Assembly (NCBI RefSeq): GCF_003570725.1
Contig: NZ_QWVS01000013.1
Location: 164,001-228,000, forward strand
DNA from: Peribacillus asahii
GTDB taxonomy: Bacteria > Bacillota > Bacilli > Bacillales > DSM-1321
DNA: 64,000 nucleotides
Direction: 5' to 3'
The position numbers and the translations under genes are program-made. Shown piece after piece: positions 52,977 through 64,000 of this stretch (position 1 is the first letter of the stretch; each line of letters opens with the position of its first letter). The notes under the pieces were generated by a model, which saw nothing but the letters and a program-made list of their open reading frames with translations, was not told where the DNA came from and did not search any database.

Positions 52977-54071
52977 TTAAAACTTCATTACTTTTAATTC
53001 TTCATCCGTTGTCGGAACTTTTTGTTCACCAGACTTGATTTTCTCTGTCCACTTTTCAACTTCTTTAAGAGTTTCTTCGCTTATATTCTCTTTAGAGTCA
53101 GAAATTTTAATACCGTCTTCTTCCATACCATATTCGATAATTTGACCACCTGGGAATTCACCAGCTTTAGCTTTTGTTGCAAGGTCTTTCACGGCTACGT
53201 CAACACGTTTAACCATAGAAGTTAAGGTTACATTGTAGTCTTTTCCATCAACTGTTACAGCACCTTCCTCATGTTGATCACGATCGACACCAATTACATA
53301 AATTTCTTTCGACGGATCTTTTTGCTTTAGATCCTTTGCTTCTGCAAATACACCATTTCCTGTCCCGCCCGCAGCATGATAAATAATATCAACGCCAGAA
53401 GCATACATGCTGCTTGCGATTGATTTACCTTTTGCAGCGTCACCGAAGCTACCTGCATATTTAGAAACAACTTCCGCTTTAGGATTAACAGATTTAACAC
53501 CTGCAATAAACCCTACTTCAAATTTCTTAATTAATTCACCTTCCACACCACCGACGAAACCAACTTTATTTGTTTTCGTTTGTAAGCCTGCAATCACACC
53601 TACTAAAAATGAACCTTGGTGCTCTTTAAACGTAATACTTGCTACGTTATCTTTCTCGACAACTGAATCAACAATAGCAAATTGAGCTTCTGGGCGTTGA
53701 TCAGCTACGTCTGCAACTGATTCCGCTAAAGCATAACCAATCGCAAAAATAAGATTATAATCTTCACGAACAAGTGTATTTAGATTCGTTGTATAGTCAG
53801 CATCTGATTTTGATTGAAGATAATTATAACCGTCTTTGCCTTTTTCCAAACCATTTTCTTCACCGAAACTTTTGAGACCTTCCCATGCTGATTGGTTAAA
53901 TGATTTGTCATCCACACCACCAATATCAGTAACCATCGCTACAGTAAAGTTTTCTTTTTTATCCGCTCCATTGTCTTTTGCATCATCTTTTTCTGCATTG
54001 CCACATGCACCTAACATTGTTCCCGCTGCTAAAATTAGTGAAAGAGCTAAACCAAATTTACGCTTTTTCAA
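52977..54071 (-). CDS. nupN: Nucleoside-binding lipoprotein, BMP family (NupN)
   Basis: 364 aa. Lipoprotein signal with lipobox LGAC (Cys near residue 23). BMP fold: [61 protein letters not shown]. Binds purine nucleosides outside the cell for NupOPQ. Confidence 0.95.
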   Translation of the reverse strand: MKKRKFGLALSLILAAGTMLGACGNAEKDDAKDNGADKKENFTVAMVTDIGGVDDKSFNQSAWEGLKSFGEENGLEKGKDGYNYLQSKSDADYTTNLNTLVREDYNLIFAIGYALAESVADVADQRPEAQFAIVDSVVEKDNVASITFKEHQGSFLVGVIAGLQTKTNKVGFVGGVEGELIKKFEVGFIAGVKSVNPKAEVVSKYAGSFGDAAKGKSIASSMYASGVDIIYHAAGGTGNGVFAEAKDLKQKDPSKEIYVIGVDRDQHEEGAVTVDGKDYNVTLTSMVKRVDVAVKDLATKAKAGEFPGGQIIEYGMEEDGIKISDSKENISEETLKEVEKWTEKIKSGEQKVPTTDEELKVMKF

Positions 54072-54411
54072 ACTTTCCCCCTCCTATATTTCTATAAGTT
54101 TTTAATAGGAATGTTCGATGATGCTCCTGTTTTCCATAGGGTAAAATTAGTGCGGTATTGAAGAATGAAAAAAGTTGTACACATCATACAAACATTTCAT
54201 TTTTCTCTTAAAGTGACTAATTACTCACACCCGCTCTTCAAAAGTAAGGACAGGAGTACGATACACATAATGTAAATTAGTCCTATTATTGGATAATAAT
54301 ATACCATTTTTCTCAAAATAAATAAATAGCCTTTTACTTTATACGTTACTTTCTTTTCAATTCTTAGTTTTACGGTATAATAATACGTATCTATTTTGGA
54401 GGGATAAATAT
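54072..54411. other. Divergent intergenic region nupN / DUF6509 gene
   Basis: A TATAAT -10 lies ~35 bases before the plus-strand gene. Promoter of nupN must be here; a CATCGAACATT phrase near 54108 partly resembles a PurR box but not enough to call. Confidence 0.4.
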
Positions 54412-54705
54412 ATGATTACCATTACAGAATATAGTGTCGAAAAATTAAAAGATCCATTTGGTATCTTAACAGGAGAACGCTTTGAATATGTCTTGGATAT
54501 TGAAGTACCAGAAGATGATGAACTCTATACAGAGGGCGGTTTATCAATCCGCTTAATTTATGTTGTAGATGGAGAAGAACAAACGATTAAACAATATAAC
54601 ATCATCGCAAAAGCAAATGAAGAAGTTCTTGATTTTGATTTAGAGGAAGAGGAACTTCATATGTTACTCGCCTTCTGTAAGAAACATATAGAAGAAGCAG
54701 AATAA
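54412..54705 (+). CDS. DUF6509 family protein
   Basis: 97 aa: MITITEYSVEKLKDPFGILTG..RFEYVLDIEVPEDDELYTEGG and acidic end EEEELHMLLAFCKKH, a Bacillaceae family of unknown role. RBS GGAGG 8 bases before ATG. Single plus-strand gene between minus-strand operons, with a shared terminator. Confidence 0.85.
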   Translation: MITITEYSVEKLKDPFGILTGERFEYVLDIEVPEDDELYTEGGLSIRLIYVVDGEEQTIKQYNIIAKANEEVLDFDLEEEELHMLLAFCKKHIEEAE

Positions 54706-54744
54706 AACGAAAAGACCGGGCAAAATGCCCGGTCTTTTCGTTTT
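54704..54744. terminator. Bidirectional terminator
   Basis: Perfect 18-bp stem built on AAAGACCGGGC / GCCCGGTCTTT with T runs on both strands; overlaps the spoIIIE end. Confidence 0.95.
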
Positions 54745-57067
54745 ATGAGGAATGTGCTTCATGATCGTCTTTGCCAATAAGAACAGCTCGAGGTTTACTG
54801 CCTTCATATGGACCGACAATTCCTCTTGCTTCCATCTCATCAATAAGACGTGCTGCCCGTGTATAACCAATGCGGAAACGGCGCTGTAACATCGATACAG
54901 AAGCTGTTTGCATTTCTATAATTAAAGAAACTGCTTCATCATATAAATCATCCGCAACGTCGCCAACACTCCGTTCAGGGAGGTCATCTGGAATCATTTC
55001 TTCATTATATTGCGCTTTTTGCTGAGCAATTACGTAGTTAACCGTATCTTCCACCTCTTGATCAGAAAGAAACGCCCCTTGAACACGAACGGGCTTTGAT
55101 GCCCCCACTGGTAAAAAGAGCATATCACCGCGACCTAGTAGCTTTTCTGCCCCTCCCATATCTAAAATCGTACGCGAGTCGGTTGCTGAAGATACACTAA
55201 AAGCAATACGCGATGGAATATTTGCTTTAATAACACCCGTTATGACATCTACAGAAGGGCGCTGTGTCGCAATAATTAAATGAATCCCCGCTGCACGAGC
55301 CATTTGAGCGAGACGTGTAATCGCATCCTCGACATCATTAGACGCTACCATCATTAAGTCTGCAAGCTCGTCGACAATGACGACAATAAATGGAAGCAGC
55401 GGCTGCTTGTCTTCTTCCTCGATATTATAGCGATTAACATAATCATTATATCCTTCAATATTACGCGTTCCTGTATGCGAAAATAGCTCATAACGCCGTT
55501 CCATTTCACTCACGACTTTTTGCAATGCCTGGGCGGCTTTTTTGGGATTCGTTACGACAGGTGCTAATAAATGCGGAATTCCATTATAAACGTTTAGCTC
55601 TACCATTTTCGGGTCAATCATCATCATTTTTACTTCATGTGGTTTAGCACGCATCAAAATGCTCGTAATAATTCCGTTAATACAAACCGATTTTCCGCTT
55701 CCTGTTGCCCCAGCCACAAGCAAATGCGGCATTTTATTTAATTCGGCTTTCACAGCTTCCCCGGAAATATTACGTCCTAACCCAATTTGCAGCTTAGAGT
55801 CAGGTTTATCAACTTCCTTTGCTTCTAATACTTCGCGAAGAGACACCATTGCAATTTCTGAATTAGGTACTTCAATCCCAATCGCCGACTTTCCTGGGAT
55901 AGGCGCTTCAATCCGAATATCTTTGGCTGCTAATGCAAGCGCCAAATCATCCGATAAACTCACAATTTTACTTACTTTTACACCGACATCTGGATGTACT
56001 TCGTATTTCGTTACAGCCGGCCCTAAATACACTTGTGTTACCCGGGCTTTCACACCAAAACTATCAAATGTGCGCTCTAGCTTCGCTGCATTTTCATGAA
56101 TTAATTGATACTCACCACTTTGATCCGTCTTTTTCGGTTGCTTCAATAAAGAAAGCGGTGGTAATACATATTCTTTATTCTCTACTTCAGTAAAATTTAT
56201 AGGTGGAACATCATCATCCGGCTCCATTTCTTCTTCAACCTGCTCCGTTTTCTGTGCTATCTCCACTGAAATGGCCTCTTCTCGTTCGTATGCTGTATCT
56301 GTAAAGCTTGAAATAATCGGTTCAACTGGTTGTACAGCCTCAACAACTAACGGTGGCTCTACTTCAGGCTCTACTTCTTTTTCCTTCTTCTGTTTTGGTG
56401 GTGCCTTCTTTTTCTTTTCTTTTCTTTCATTTCCCCACTCTTTTAAATCCTCCGTAAAAGCCTTCCATTGTTTCACTAAAAAACTTGTAACGGCCGTAAA
56501 AAAAGTCCCGAGTGTATCTCCTAAAGTTTTTCCCGTTAGCAAGATCATTCCAATTACGATAAAGATAAAGGAAATAATTTTAGAACCTGCAGCATCGAAA
56601 AGAAAATAGGAAGTCGCAAATAATAAGGCACCAATCATGCCGCCGCCAAGTTCCTCTGTACTCGATGTCTTTGACACTTCCATCCAAAATAACTCCCACG
56701 TATTCAAAATAACACTTGGCTTTTTAAATGGCCCGCCTTCTGCCAATAATTGAAATAAGGTCACATGACTTAATAACAAAATACTTGCAATAATAAAGTA
56801 TAAGCCAACAAGTTGCCGCTTGAAAAAATAAGGAATTTCTCGCTTAATCATCAAATAAAACCCAATAATAATACTTCCAAGCAGCAATAGGATATACCAC
56901 TCACCCATGAAAAAACGAACAAATGATACGATAGCACGTCCCACTACTCCAAGCTTAGCAATTGCAATCGCAGAGAGACCAAGTATAATCAAACCAATCA
57001 ATTCATATTTCATCGTTGTTTTTAATTTCTCTTTCGTCTTCTTATTTCTGGTTTTTTTCTTTGCCAT
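54743..57067 (-). CDS. spoIIIE: DNA translocase SpoIIIE/FtsK
   Basis: 774 aa. Four to five N-terminal membrane helices (to ~residue 190), a Lys/Glu-rich linker, RecA-like motor (Walker [11 protein letters not shown], Walker [14 protein letters not shown]) and C-terminal gamma winged helix ([21 protein letters not shown]) that reads DNA polarity. Pumps the chromosome into the forespore. Confidence 0.96.
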   Translation of the reverse strand: MAKKKTRNKKTKEKLKTTMKYELIGLIILGLSAIAIAKLGVVGRAIVSFVRFFMGEWYILLLLGSIIIGFYLMIKREIPYFFKRQLVGLYFIIASILLLSHVTLFQLLAEGGPFKKPSVILNTWELFWMEVSKTSSTEELGGGMIGALLFATSYFLFDAAGSKIISFIFIVIGMILLTGKTLGDTLGTFFTAVTSFLVKQWKAFTEDLKEWGNERKEKKKKAPPKQKKEKEVEPEVEPPLVVEAVQPVEPIISSFTDTAYEREEAISVEIAQKTEQVEEEMEPDDDVPPINFTEVENKEYVLPPLSLLKQPKKTDQSGEYQLIHENAAKLERTFDSFGVKARVTQVYLGPAVTKYEVHPDVGVKVSKIVSLSDDLALALAAKDIRIEAPIPGKSAIGIEVPNSEIAMVSLREVLEAKEVDKPDSKLQIGLGRNISGEAVKAELNKMPHLLVAGATGSGKSVCINGIITSILMRAKPHEVKMMMIDPKMVELNVYNGIPHLLAPVVTNPKKAAQALQKVVSEMERRYELFSHTGTRNIEGYNDYVNRYNIEEEDKQPLLPFIVVIVDELADLMMVASNDVEDAITRLAQMARAAGIHLIIATQRPSVDVITGVIKANIPSRIAFSVSSATDSRTILDMGGAEKLLGRGDMLFLPVGASKPVRVQGAFLSDQEVEDTVNYVIAQQKAQYNEEMIPDDLPERSVGDVADDLYDEAVSLIIEMQTASVSMLQRRFRIGYTRAARLIDEMEARGIVGPYEGSKPRAVLIGKDDHEAHSS

Positions 57068-57105
57068 AATATAATATCACCTATTTTTCCTACATATAGC
57101 TCCTT

Positions 57106-57143
57106 GAAAAAATAGAGCAGCCGACTTGGCTGCTCTATTTTTT
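57106..57143 (-). terminator. ylzJ terminator
   Basis: AAAATAGAGCAGCC..GGCTGCTCTATTTT stem; T runs on both strands. Confidence 0.93.
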
Positions 57144-57188
57144 GTTTGCTTTTAGTATATCATAATTTCGCTTTGTTGGTCATTATTT

Positions 57189-57416
57189 CTAATTGTTCAG
57201 CATTTCAAAAAGAGGAATGGACTGACCTGGCTGAACACTTTCTTGTAAAAAATGAGCAGGATCTGTACTTAAAATTCGATCAATTCGAAGCATTGTTCCT
57301 CCATTATGCTCCACCATTACAGGAATGCCATTATACATAATTTCAAAATAGTTAGTTAGCTCTTCATGCCGATGCGGATGAATTTGCTCATGAGGCATAA
57401 TCGTATAAAACGTCAT
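57189..57416 (-). CDS. ylzJ: YlzJ-like family protein
   Basis: 75 aa: [51 protein letters not shown], as in YlzJ of Bacillus, always between tepA and spoIIIE. Overlaps the tepA stop by 4 bases. Unknown function. Confidence 0.93.
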   Translation of the reverse strand: MTFYTIMPHEQIHPHRHEELTNYFEIMYNGIPVMVEHNGGTMLRIDRILSTDPAHFLQESVQPGQSIPLFEMLNN

Positions 57417-58156
57417 TGTAAGAGCCCTTCCTCTCCACCCAGTTCATGTTTGTTTGCGCTAATTAATTCGTTTAGTTTCTTCATCGCTTGGCCAACACCG
57501 CCGACCTCATTAATCATCCCAATACTCACTGCTTCATTACCAACAACGTTTGTTCCAATATCTCGCGTTAAATTCCCTTTGGCAAACATCAATTCTTTAA
57601 AGCTCTCTTCTGTGACTTTTGAATGCTTCGTAACAAAATTAATGACACGCTCTTGCATTTTGTCCAAATATTCAAAGGTTTGTGGTACACCGATAACAAG
57701 TCCTGTTAAACGAATCGGGTGAATCGTCATTGTAGCGGTTTCCGCAATATACGAGTAGTCACACGATACAGCAATCGGAACACCAATGGAATGTCCCCCG
57801 CCTAATACAATTGAGACGGTCGGTTTAGATAAAGATGCAAGCATCTCAGCAATCGCTAATCCTGCCTCTACATCTCCGCCTACTGTATTTAAAATGACAA
57901 GCAAACCTTCAATATTCGGATTTTGTTCAATAGCCACAATTTGTGGAATGACATGCTCATATTTGGTTGTTTTATTTTGAGGAGGCAGTTGCATATGCCC
58001 TTCGATTTGTCCAATAATAGTTAAACAGTGAATTTTGGAATCCTGCGACATTTGAGGCACATTTGTTGTACCTAACTGCTGGATTTTTTCCATTAAGGTC
58101 GAGTTCTTCCCTTCCTCACGCTCTTCTCCTTCATTCGGTAACGATGGATTATCCAC
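57413..58156 (-). CDS. tepA: Translocation-enhancing protein TepA (ClpP-like)
   Basis: 247 aa. ClpP/crotonase-like fold: [36 protein letters not shown] with the nucleophile-position Ser, and [12 protein letters not shown] cytosolic peptidase-like protein linked to protein export and spore development. Confidence 0.93.
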   Translation of the reverse strand: MDNPSLPNEGEEREEGKNSTLMEKIQQLGTTNVPQMSQDSKIHCLTIIGQIEGHMQLPPQNKTTKYEHVIPQIVAIEQNPNIEGLLVILNTVGGDVEAGLAIAEMLASLSKPTVSIVLGGGHSIGVPIAVSCDYSYIAETATMTIHPIRLTGLVIGVPQTFEYLDKMQERVINFVTKHSKVTEESFKELMFAKGNLTRDIGTNVVGNEAVSIGMINEVGGVGQAMKKLNELISANKHELGGEEGLLQ

Positions 58157-58273
58157 TTTTCCCTACCCCTTTCTTCAAAAAACGTATACATGTAGTATGT
58201 CTCAGAAGTAAAACTTCATTCAAAAAGAGGGGCGTAGTTCTTAAAATAGCCATTTATTTCGTCATCTTTTAAC

Positions 58274-58306
58274 AAAAAACTCCCCTTAACTACAAGTCAA
58301 GGGGAG
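58274..58306 (-). terminator. rnjB terminator
   Basis: CTCCCCTTGA / TTAAGGGGAG then TTTTTTG on the minus strand. Confidence 0.92.
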
Positions 58307-58312
58307 CATAAA

Positions 58313-59977
58313 TTAAATTTCCATAATAATTGGTAAAATCATCGGACGTCTTTTCGTTTTTTCATAAAGATATTGATTTAAAGAATCACGCATTTCCTGC
58401 TTAAGCGTGGACCAATCGAAAGGCTGGCGCACTCCATTTTTTTGAACAATATCACGTACAATGGCCGTTGCTTCTTCCATTAGTTTCTCCGATTCCCGTA
58501 CATAAACAAATCCTCTAGAAATAATCTCCGGACCTGCTGCGATACTTTTATCTTGACGATTGAGCGTAACAACGACAATTAAGATTCCATCTTGTGATAG
58601 CAAGCGTCGGTCGCGCAGCACGATATTACCAACATCCCCAACTCCGCTTCCATCAATTAAAATATTCCCTGCAGAAACCTTGCCTGATAGACGAATCTTA
58701 TCCTCTGTTACTTCTATGATATCACCTTTTTCGGCAATCATAATCTGCTCTGCTTCCATCCCTGCGGCAAGACCAATTTTCTCATGGGCATATAAGTGAC
58801 GAAACTCACCGTGAACTGGAATGAGATATTTCGGCTGCATGAAGTTAATCATCATTTTTAACTCTTCTTGAGCACCGTGACCAGTGACATGCACTTGATA
58901 GCGATTAGATACGACACGTGCACCAACACGATATAATAAATCAATCGTTTTCGCCAAAATAAGTTCTCCGCCTTTAAGCGGGGAAGCTGCGATTAACACG
59001 GTATCTCCTTCTTTAATCACGACTTGCTTATGTGTTTGCTTCGCCATTTTTTGTATAGCTGTAATCGGTTCTCCTTGATGACCTGTCACAAGTATAACAA
59101 CTTCACGCTCTTCAAAATTTGAAATATTATTGACAGAAATAATCATTTCTTCATCCACTTGTAAATAACCAAGATTCAAAGCAATGTCGTATACCTTTTG
59201 TAAACTTTTTCCAACAAGTGCTACTTTTCGCCCGCTTGCAGCAGCTGCATTAAGCACATGTTGAATACGATTAATATTAGAAGCAAAGCAAGCCGCAATA
59301 ATTCTGCCTTCTGCTGTGAGAAACGCTTCTGTCATATCTCTTGCTACAATTGCTTCTGATGTCGTATAACCAGGTTTCTCTGCACCCGCACTATCGGATA
59401 ATAAACATAAGACACCTTCTTCACCTAGGCTGACCATTTTGCCGATTTCCGGTCGATAAAAGCCCTTTGCAGCTTGATCAAACTTAAAATCCCCTGTATA
59501 CACGATGGCCCCTTCACGAGTATGAACAACAATACCAAGCGAATCAGGAATACTATGATTTGTACGGAAAAACGAAATCGCTGTTTCTGGGAAACTTAAC
59601 ACCGAATCAGAATCAATTTCTATCAACTCTGCTCTACCGTTAAATCCGTCTTCCTTCAGCTTCAATTTAACTAACGCAAGCGTCAGTTTCGTTCCATAAA
59701 CCGGAACACGTATGTATTTTAATACATAGGAAAGAGCCCCAATATGATCTTCATGACCATGGCTAATAAATATACCTTGAATCCTTTCTTTGTTCTCTTG
59801 TAAATAAGAGATATCTGGAATAACCGCGTCAATCCCAAGCATTTCACCTTCAGGCAGCATTAATCCCGCATCTAGAATATATAAGTCCTCATTTACTTCA
59901 ATTACGTACATATTTTTACCTAATTCCCCTTGTCCACCAAGAGAAATGATTTTAATTCCTTTATAATCTTTACCCAA
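58313..59977 (-). CDS. rnjB: Ribonuclease J2
   Basis: 554 aa from a TTG with AAGGAGG upstream. Metallo-beta-lactamase motif SHGHEDHIGAL, beta-CASP domain, and LIPVHGEFRHLY. Partner of RNase J1 in RNA maturation and decay. Length and PGYTTSE region fit J2. Confidence 0.94.
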   Translation of the reverse strand: MGKDYKGIKIISLGGQGELGKNMYVIEVNEDLYILDAGLMLPEGEMLGIDAVIPDISYLQENKERIQGIFISHGHEDHIGALSYVLKYIRVPVYGTKLTLALVKLKLKEDGFNGRAELIEIDSDSVLSFPETAISFFRTNHSIPDSLGIVVHTREGAIVYTGDFKFDQAAKGFYRPEIGKMVSLGEEGVLCLLSDSAGAEKPGYTTSEAIVARDMTEAFLTAEGRIIAACFASNINRIQHVLNAAAASGRKVALVGKSLQKVYDIALNLGYLQVDEEMIISVNNISNFEEREVVILVTGHQGEPITAIQKMAKQTHKQVVIKEGDTVLIAASPLKGGELILAKTIDLLYRVGARVVSNRYQVHVTGHGAQEELKMMINFMQPKYLIPVHGEFRHLYAHEKIGLAAGMEAEQIMIAEKGDIIEVTEDKIRLSGKVSAGNILIDGSGVGDVGNIVLRDRRLLSQDGILIVVVTLNRQDKSIAAGPEIISRGFVYVRESEKLMEEATAIVRDIVQKNGVRQPFDWSTLKQEMRDSLNQYLYEKTKRRPMILPIIMEI

Positions 59978-60636
59978 CAGAGTACCTCCTTAGCATTGCA
60001 CCGTTCATAAATCTATTACCTTTCATTATACCCGATGTCCAAAAAGCTTCACAACATATATCATTTTCTCAAACATATTCCTTTGTCAAAGCTTGTGCTA
60101 TGTTTTATGCAGTCCGCATACCTGGACAGTAAAATCTCTTACTAAAAAATATTTTTTAAAAATCAGATAAATCAACAATCTTCATTAACAAACAGCCATA
60201 CAAAATATTAGACACATAAATGAATGAAATAATAGTTATCCACAGCTATTTCATTGTAGAGCCTAAAAAATAAATCAGATCAAAAGAATCAGGGACAAGA
60301 GGTGGCAATCTCTCCCCAGCAGTTTCACTTTATTTTAACGATCATGATTCTTTATTGAATCTTCTATTATGTAGGAAACAAACTTATAGATATAAGAATC
60401 TAATAACACCTTTGAATAAACACATATGTTCAAGTATAATCGTTATTCTATATTCAGGAAAGGAATTATTCACCTTTTTAAAAAAAATTTTCAAAATGAT
60501 TATGTGATATAACTGCCTGAATCCACAATATCATTTAACATAACCATAAATAAAAAACAAGCCAATCTATAGATTGACTTGTTTTCAGAATAGCGTAATT
60601 AGCTCGCTTATTACATACTAAGAATAGAAGATATAC
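59978..60636. other. Intergenic dapA-rnjB
   Basis: About 660 AT-rich bases. Holds the dapA terminator (60552-60586) and the rnjB ribosome site. I see no gene, repeat or convincing RNA in the rest. Confidence 0.5.
60552..60586 (-). terminator. dapA terminator
   Basis: AAACAAGTCAATCT / AGATTGGCTTGTTT (one G-T) with TTTATTT tail. Confidence 0.9.
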
Positions 60637-61503
60637 TTATTTACCTAAAAGATTCGCCAATACACTTCGTTCTTGTTCTGTTAAAGGAACAATTGGAAGA
60701 CGGACTGAACCAACATCTATTCCTATCAACTGTAAAGCTGTTTTAACCGGAGCTGGGCTAGGTGCAGAGAATAAGCCTTTAATAATTGGAAGAAGCTTTT
60801 GATGCAGCTTTGCTGCCTCTTGTAGATTACCTGCTAAGAAAGCATCAACCATTTGCTGCATCTCCTTACCAATTACATGAGAGGCAACGGAAACAACTCC
60901 TACCCCTCCAATTGAAAGAACCGGCAACGTTAATCCGTCATCTCCACTGTACAACACAAAATTCTCAGCTGTTTCCGCAATAATTTGCGTCATAGCATTT
61001 AAATCACCGCTTGCTTCTTTAACAGCTACAATGTTTGGAATTTCTGATAAACGAATAATTGTTTCTGGAGCAATATTGACAGCCGCTCTTCCTGGAATAT
61101 TATATAGCATCACTGGAAGTTTTGTACTCTCGGCAATTGCTTTAAAATGCTGATATAGCCCTTCTTGATTTGTTTTATTATAGTAGGGTGCTACAAGCAT
61201 AATCGCATCTGCACCATTTTGTTCTGCTTTTTTGGTCAGTTCAATTGATGCATACGTATTATAGCTTCCTGTTCCTACAATAATTGGTACACGCTTGTCG
61301 ACAACTTTTACGACATGACGTAACAAAGCAATTTTCTCTTCAGAAGAAAGCGTTGGCGACTCACCTGTAGTACCTGAAAGAACGAGTGCATCTGTGCCAT
61401 TATTAAGTAAGTAATTAACCAACGTAGTTGTTTTTTGAAAATCAACATTTCCTTTAATATCAAAGGGGGTGACCATTGCTGTTACTACTTTACCAAATAC
61501 CAT
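60637..61503 (-). CDS. dapA: 4-hydroxy-tetrahydrodipicolinate synthase
   Basis: 288 aa. LSGTTGESPTL, MLYNIPGR (catalytic Tyr) and VAVKEASGDL (Schiff-base Lys). Condenses pyruvate with aspartate semialdehyde from Asd, first step to DAP, lysine and spore dipicolinate. Last of asd-dapG-dapA. Confidence 0.97.
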   Translation of the reverse strand: MVFGKVVTAMVTPFDIKGNVDFQKTTTLVNYLLNNGTDALVLSGTTGESPTLSSEEKIALLRHVVKVVDKRVPIIVGTGSYNTYASIELTKKAEQNGADAIMLVAPYYNKTNQEGLYQHFKAIAESTKLPVMLYNIPGRAAVNIAPETIIRLSEIPNIVAVKEASGDLNAMTQIIAETAENFVLYSGDDGLTLPVLSIGGVGVVSVASHVIGKEMQQMVDAFLAGNLQEAAKLHQKLLPIIKGLFSAPSPAPVKTALQLIGIDVGSVRLPIVPLTEQERSVLANLLGK

Positions 61504-61538
61504 CTACTAACACCTCTCCGTTTATCCACACTTTTATC

Positions 61539-62771
61539 TTATATTGATTCAATTCCATCTAGATGCAATTGAAATGCATCATGGAGAGCGTTAACCGCTT
61601 CAACTAAATCCTCTTCTTTAACCAATACCCAGATTGTTGTGTGACTATCTGCTGATTGAAGAATTCCAATCTCTTTACTAGATAAGGCTGTAACAATTTT
61701 CGCAGCGACTCCCGGTACACCATTAATCCCAGCACCAACAACTGATACTTTAGCACAATTTCTTTCCACAATTGGCTCATACCCTAATTCTCTTAAAATA
61801 GAAACAGCATGATCTGTTGTATCTTCTGTAATTGTATAAACGACACCGTTTGGTGAGATGTTAATAAAATCAACAGAAATTGACGCATTTGCCATTGCCT
61901 TAAAAACTTCGGCCTGCAGATTGTATTGATCCTTTTTGGCTTGAACTTTAATTTGGCTAATCTTCGCAACATGAGCAATTCCTGTAACAAGTCTCTCGCG
62001 AATATCGCTTCCCTCGTTTCCTTTGTTTACACTTGTCACAAGCGTTCCAAGTCCCTCGCTATATGTGGAACGAATACGGATTGGTACCTTAGCCTGCATA
62101 GCAATTTCCACTGCACGTGGATGAATAACTTTAGCACCTTGATACGCCATATTGCATACTTCTGTATACGATACGACCGATAACGGACGGGCACTTTCTG
62201 CAATACGAGGATCTGCTGTCATAATTCCTTCAACATCAGTAAAAATATCAACGAAATCGGCTTGTAAAGCGGCACCAAGCGCTGCTGCTGACGTATCACT
62301 TCCACCGCGGCCAATTGTTGTTATATCTCCATTTTTAGCTGCACCTTGAAAACCAGCAACAACGACAACATCATTGAACTCTAGTTCTTTCAACAGCCTC
62401 TCACATTGCATCTCTATAATCTTCGCATTAGAATGATCATTATTTGTTATAAAGCCTGCCTGAGCCCCCGTATAAGCAATTGCTTTAATTCCACTTTCTA
62501 ATAGCATATTGGTAAAAACGACAGATGAAATCGTTTCCCCTACTGACATAAGTAAATCTTGTTCTCTCTTTGACAGGGAACTATTTACACCATTGACAAG
62601 TGATAACAAAGTATCCGTAGCATACGGTTCGCCTTTTCTTCCCATTGCAGATACTACAACAACCACTTTGTAGCCTGCTTGCAGCGATTGCTCAATGTGA
62701 CGCTTCGCTTGTAATCGACTTTCTTCGTTCCGAACAGAAGTTCCACCGAATTTCTGTACGATGATTTTCAT
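61539..62771 (-). CDS. dapG: Aspartokinase I, DapG
   Basis: 410 aa from the ATG at 62771 (GAGGTG upstream). VQKFGGTSV near the start, GRGGSDTSAAALGAAL, and two C-terminal ACT domains. The first enzyme of the aspartate pathway; the Bacillus DapG form is inhibited by DAP. Confidence 0.95.
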   Translation of the reverse strand: MKIIVQKFGGTSVRNEESRLQAKRHIEQSLQAGYKVVVVVSAMGRKGEPYATDTLLSLVNGVNSSLSKREQDLLMSVGETISSVVFTNMLLESGIKAIAYTGAQAGFITNNDHSNAKIIEMQCERLLKELEFNDVVVVAGFQGAAKNGDITTIGRGGSDTSAAALGAALQADFVDIFTDVEGIMTADPRIAESARPLSVVSYTEVCNMAYQGAKVIHPRAVEIAMQAKVPIRIRSTYSEGLGTLVTSVNKGNEGSDIRERLVTGIAHVAKISQIKVQAKKDQYNLQAEVFKAMANASISVDFINISPNGVVYTITEDTTDHAVSILRELGYEPIVERNCAKVSVVGAGINGVPGVAAKIVTALSSKEIGILQSADSHTTIWVLVKEEDLVEAVNALHDAFQLHLDGIESI

Positions 62772-62792
62772 ATCTACACACCTCAAATATAA

Positions 62793-62819
62793 GCCAGCTT
62801 TCCTAATCGGAAAGCTGAC
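62793..62819 (-). terminator. Hairpin between asd and dapG
   Basis: GTCAGCTTTCC-GATT-AGGAAAGCTGGC followed by TTATATTTG. Weak terminator or attenuator that could lower dapGA relative to asd. Confidence 0.6.
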
Positions 62820-62846
62820 TAAAACTCTTATAACATCGAGTACCTG

Positions 62847-63902
62847 TTATTTAACTGTTACTAGACCTAATTTTAAAAGACTTTCAGCAATTTGAACAGA
62901 GTTCCAAGCTGCACCCTTTAATAGGTTATCGGAAACAACCCATAAATGGAAGCCCTTATCCTCATCCAAGTCTTTGCGGATACGACCAACAAATACATCG
63001 TTTTTACCTACAGCATTTGCTGGCATTGGATAAATTTGCTCACTTGGGTTATCTTCTAATACAACACCTGGTGCTGAGCTCAATAGATCCTTAATTTGGT
63101 CAACTGTTACACCTGATTGATCTACTTCGATATAAACAGATTCAGAATGACCTGTTTCAACTGGAAGGCGTACGCATGTAGCCGCTACAGCTAACTCTGG
63201 CATATGCATAATTTTCTTCGTTTCATTGATCATTTTCATTTCTTCAAATGTAAAGCCATTATCTTGGAATTTATCAATTTGTGGAATAACGTTGAAAGCA
63301 ATTTGATAATGCTTTTTATCTCCGCCAACTGGTAAAATTTTCGGTTCAATTTCTTTATTATCTAGCAAATCGCGAGCTTGGTCTTTCATTTCTGCAATCG
63401 CAGCTGCACCTGCACCAGACACTGCTTGATATGTCGATACAAGAACTTTAGATAATCCATATGCTTGACGAATTGGCTCAAGTGCTACGACCATTTGAAT
63501 TGTCGAACAGTTTGGGTTCGCAATAATCCCATTGTGTTTCTTTAAGTCTTCTTCATTAACTTCAGGTACAACTAGTGGCACATTCTCATCCATTCGAAAA
63601 GCACTCGTGTTGTCAACGACGATTGCACCGCGTTTAACAGCTTCTGGAGCAAGTTCCTTAGACACGCTACCGCCTGCGCTAAATAAAGCGATATCGATAC
63701 CTTCAAAACTTTCTGGTTTCGCTTCTTGAACGATGACTTCCTCGCCCTTAAATGATAGTTTTGTACCAGCAGAACGAGCTGATGATAAGAAAGTAACCTT
63801 CTTAATCGGTAAGTTTCTTTTTTCTAATGTTGAAATCATTTGCTGACCTACAGCTCCAGTTGCTCCTACAACTGCAATATGCAATCCTTGTGTCTCAGTC
63901 AT
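62847..63902 (-). CDS. asd: Aspartate-semialdehyde dehydrogenase
   Basis: 351 aa from the ATG at 63902; nine further upstream codons are open but AAGGGG precedes the chosen start. [12 protein letters not shown] (NADP), catalytic Cys in NPNCSTIQM, and later His in [11 protein letters not shown]. Makes aspartate semialdehyde for DapA and threonine/methionine branches. Confidence 0.97.
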   Translation of the reverse strand: MTETQGLHIAVVGATGAVGQQMISTLEKRNLPIKKVTFLSSARSAGTKLSFKGEEVIVQEAKPESFEGIDIALFSAGGSVSKELAPEAVKRGAIVVDNTSAFRMDENVPLVVPEVNEEDLKKHNGIIANPNCSTIQMVVALEPIRQAYGLSKVLVSTYQAVSGAGAAAIAEMKDQARDLLDNKEIEPKILPVGGDKKHYQIAFNVIPQIDKFQDNGFTFEEMKMINETKKIMHMPELAVAATCVRLPVETGHSESVYIEVDQSGVTVDQIKDLLSSAPGVVLEDNPSEQIYPMPANAVGKNDVFVGRIRKDLDEDKGFHLWVVSDNLLKGAAWNSVQIAESLLKLGLVTVK

Positions 63903-64000
63903 TTTATTAATACCCCTTTTCAAATCCATTAAAAATGATTGTTAGTTTTTTAATTACTTCTATTTTAGAATATCATCTATTTTAACATATGAACATTCCA

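Noticed and set aside
54100-54120. PurR box before nupN
   Set aside because: Only one partial match and no second arm at the usual spacing.

Overview
The window is a low-GC, endospore-forming Firmicute chromosome of the Bacillaceae. Spore genes (cotE, spoVS, spoIIIE), ricA/ymcA, ymdB, rny, the nup guanosine transporter and the asd-dapG-dapA-rnjB-tepA-spoIIIE-ymfFHIJKM-pgsA-cinA-recA-rny-ymdB-spoVS-miaB-ymcA-cotE-mutS-mutL order match the Bacillus subtilis map. The genus cannot be fixed from the sequence alone. Almost every chromosomal gene is on the minus strand.

Bases 1 to about 23,950 are the right part of a prophage with a B. subtilis skin-element (Yqa)-like early region. Its integrase lies against the 3' end of an intact mutL; the left end is outside the window. 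From right to left: integrase with an upstream repeat/palindrome cluster; two plus-strand membrane-protein genes of unknown role; the ImmA peptidase and cI-like repressor; a divergent Cro-like gene with several TGTGTAG-type operators; regulatory genes (wHTH protein, Rha, XRE protein); YqaI, YqaJ exonuclease, RecT, DnaD-like and DnaC-like proteins; small genes and a DUF1064 nuclease; an accessory block; ArpU late activator; a GC-rich, probably structured RNA leader; then terS, terL, portal, head morphogenesis, DUF2213, DUF2190 and the first codons of the major capsid gene.

The most notable part is the accessory block (about 9.0-11.5 kb). Against the flow of surrounding minus-strand genes it carries plus-strand genes that look aimed at host development: a 56-aa Spo0E-family phosphatase, a DUF4183 protein behind a sigma-K-like -10 (with a second DUF4183 gene divergent from it), and a 43-aa SinI/SlrA-family anti-repressor directly behind a class I cyclic-di-GMP riboswitch whose expression platform appears to mask or release the ribosome binding site. 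My reading is that the prophage may couple host c-di-GMP to SinR-type control and damp Spo0A~P. The families and riboswitch are recognised from sequence; the functional coupling is inference.

Bases 23,959-64,000 are ordinary core chromosome: mismatch repair (mutSL), spore coat (cotE and a Cys/Arg/Asn-rich gene with a sigma-K-like promoter), tRNA thiomethylation (miaB), 2-oxoacid:ferredoxin oxidoreductase, a membrane dipeptidase, spoVS/ymdB/rny, recA with its LexA box, cinA, pgsA, rodZ, the ymf cluster with EF-P reductase and M16-like peptidases, nupNOPQ, spoIIIE, ylzJ, tepA, rnjB and the lysine/DAP genes dapA, dapG and asd. Clear intrinsic terminators separate most transcription units.
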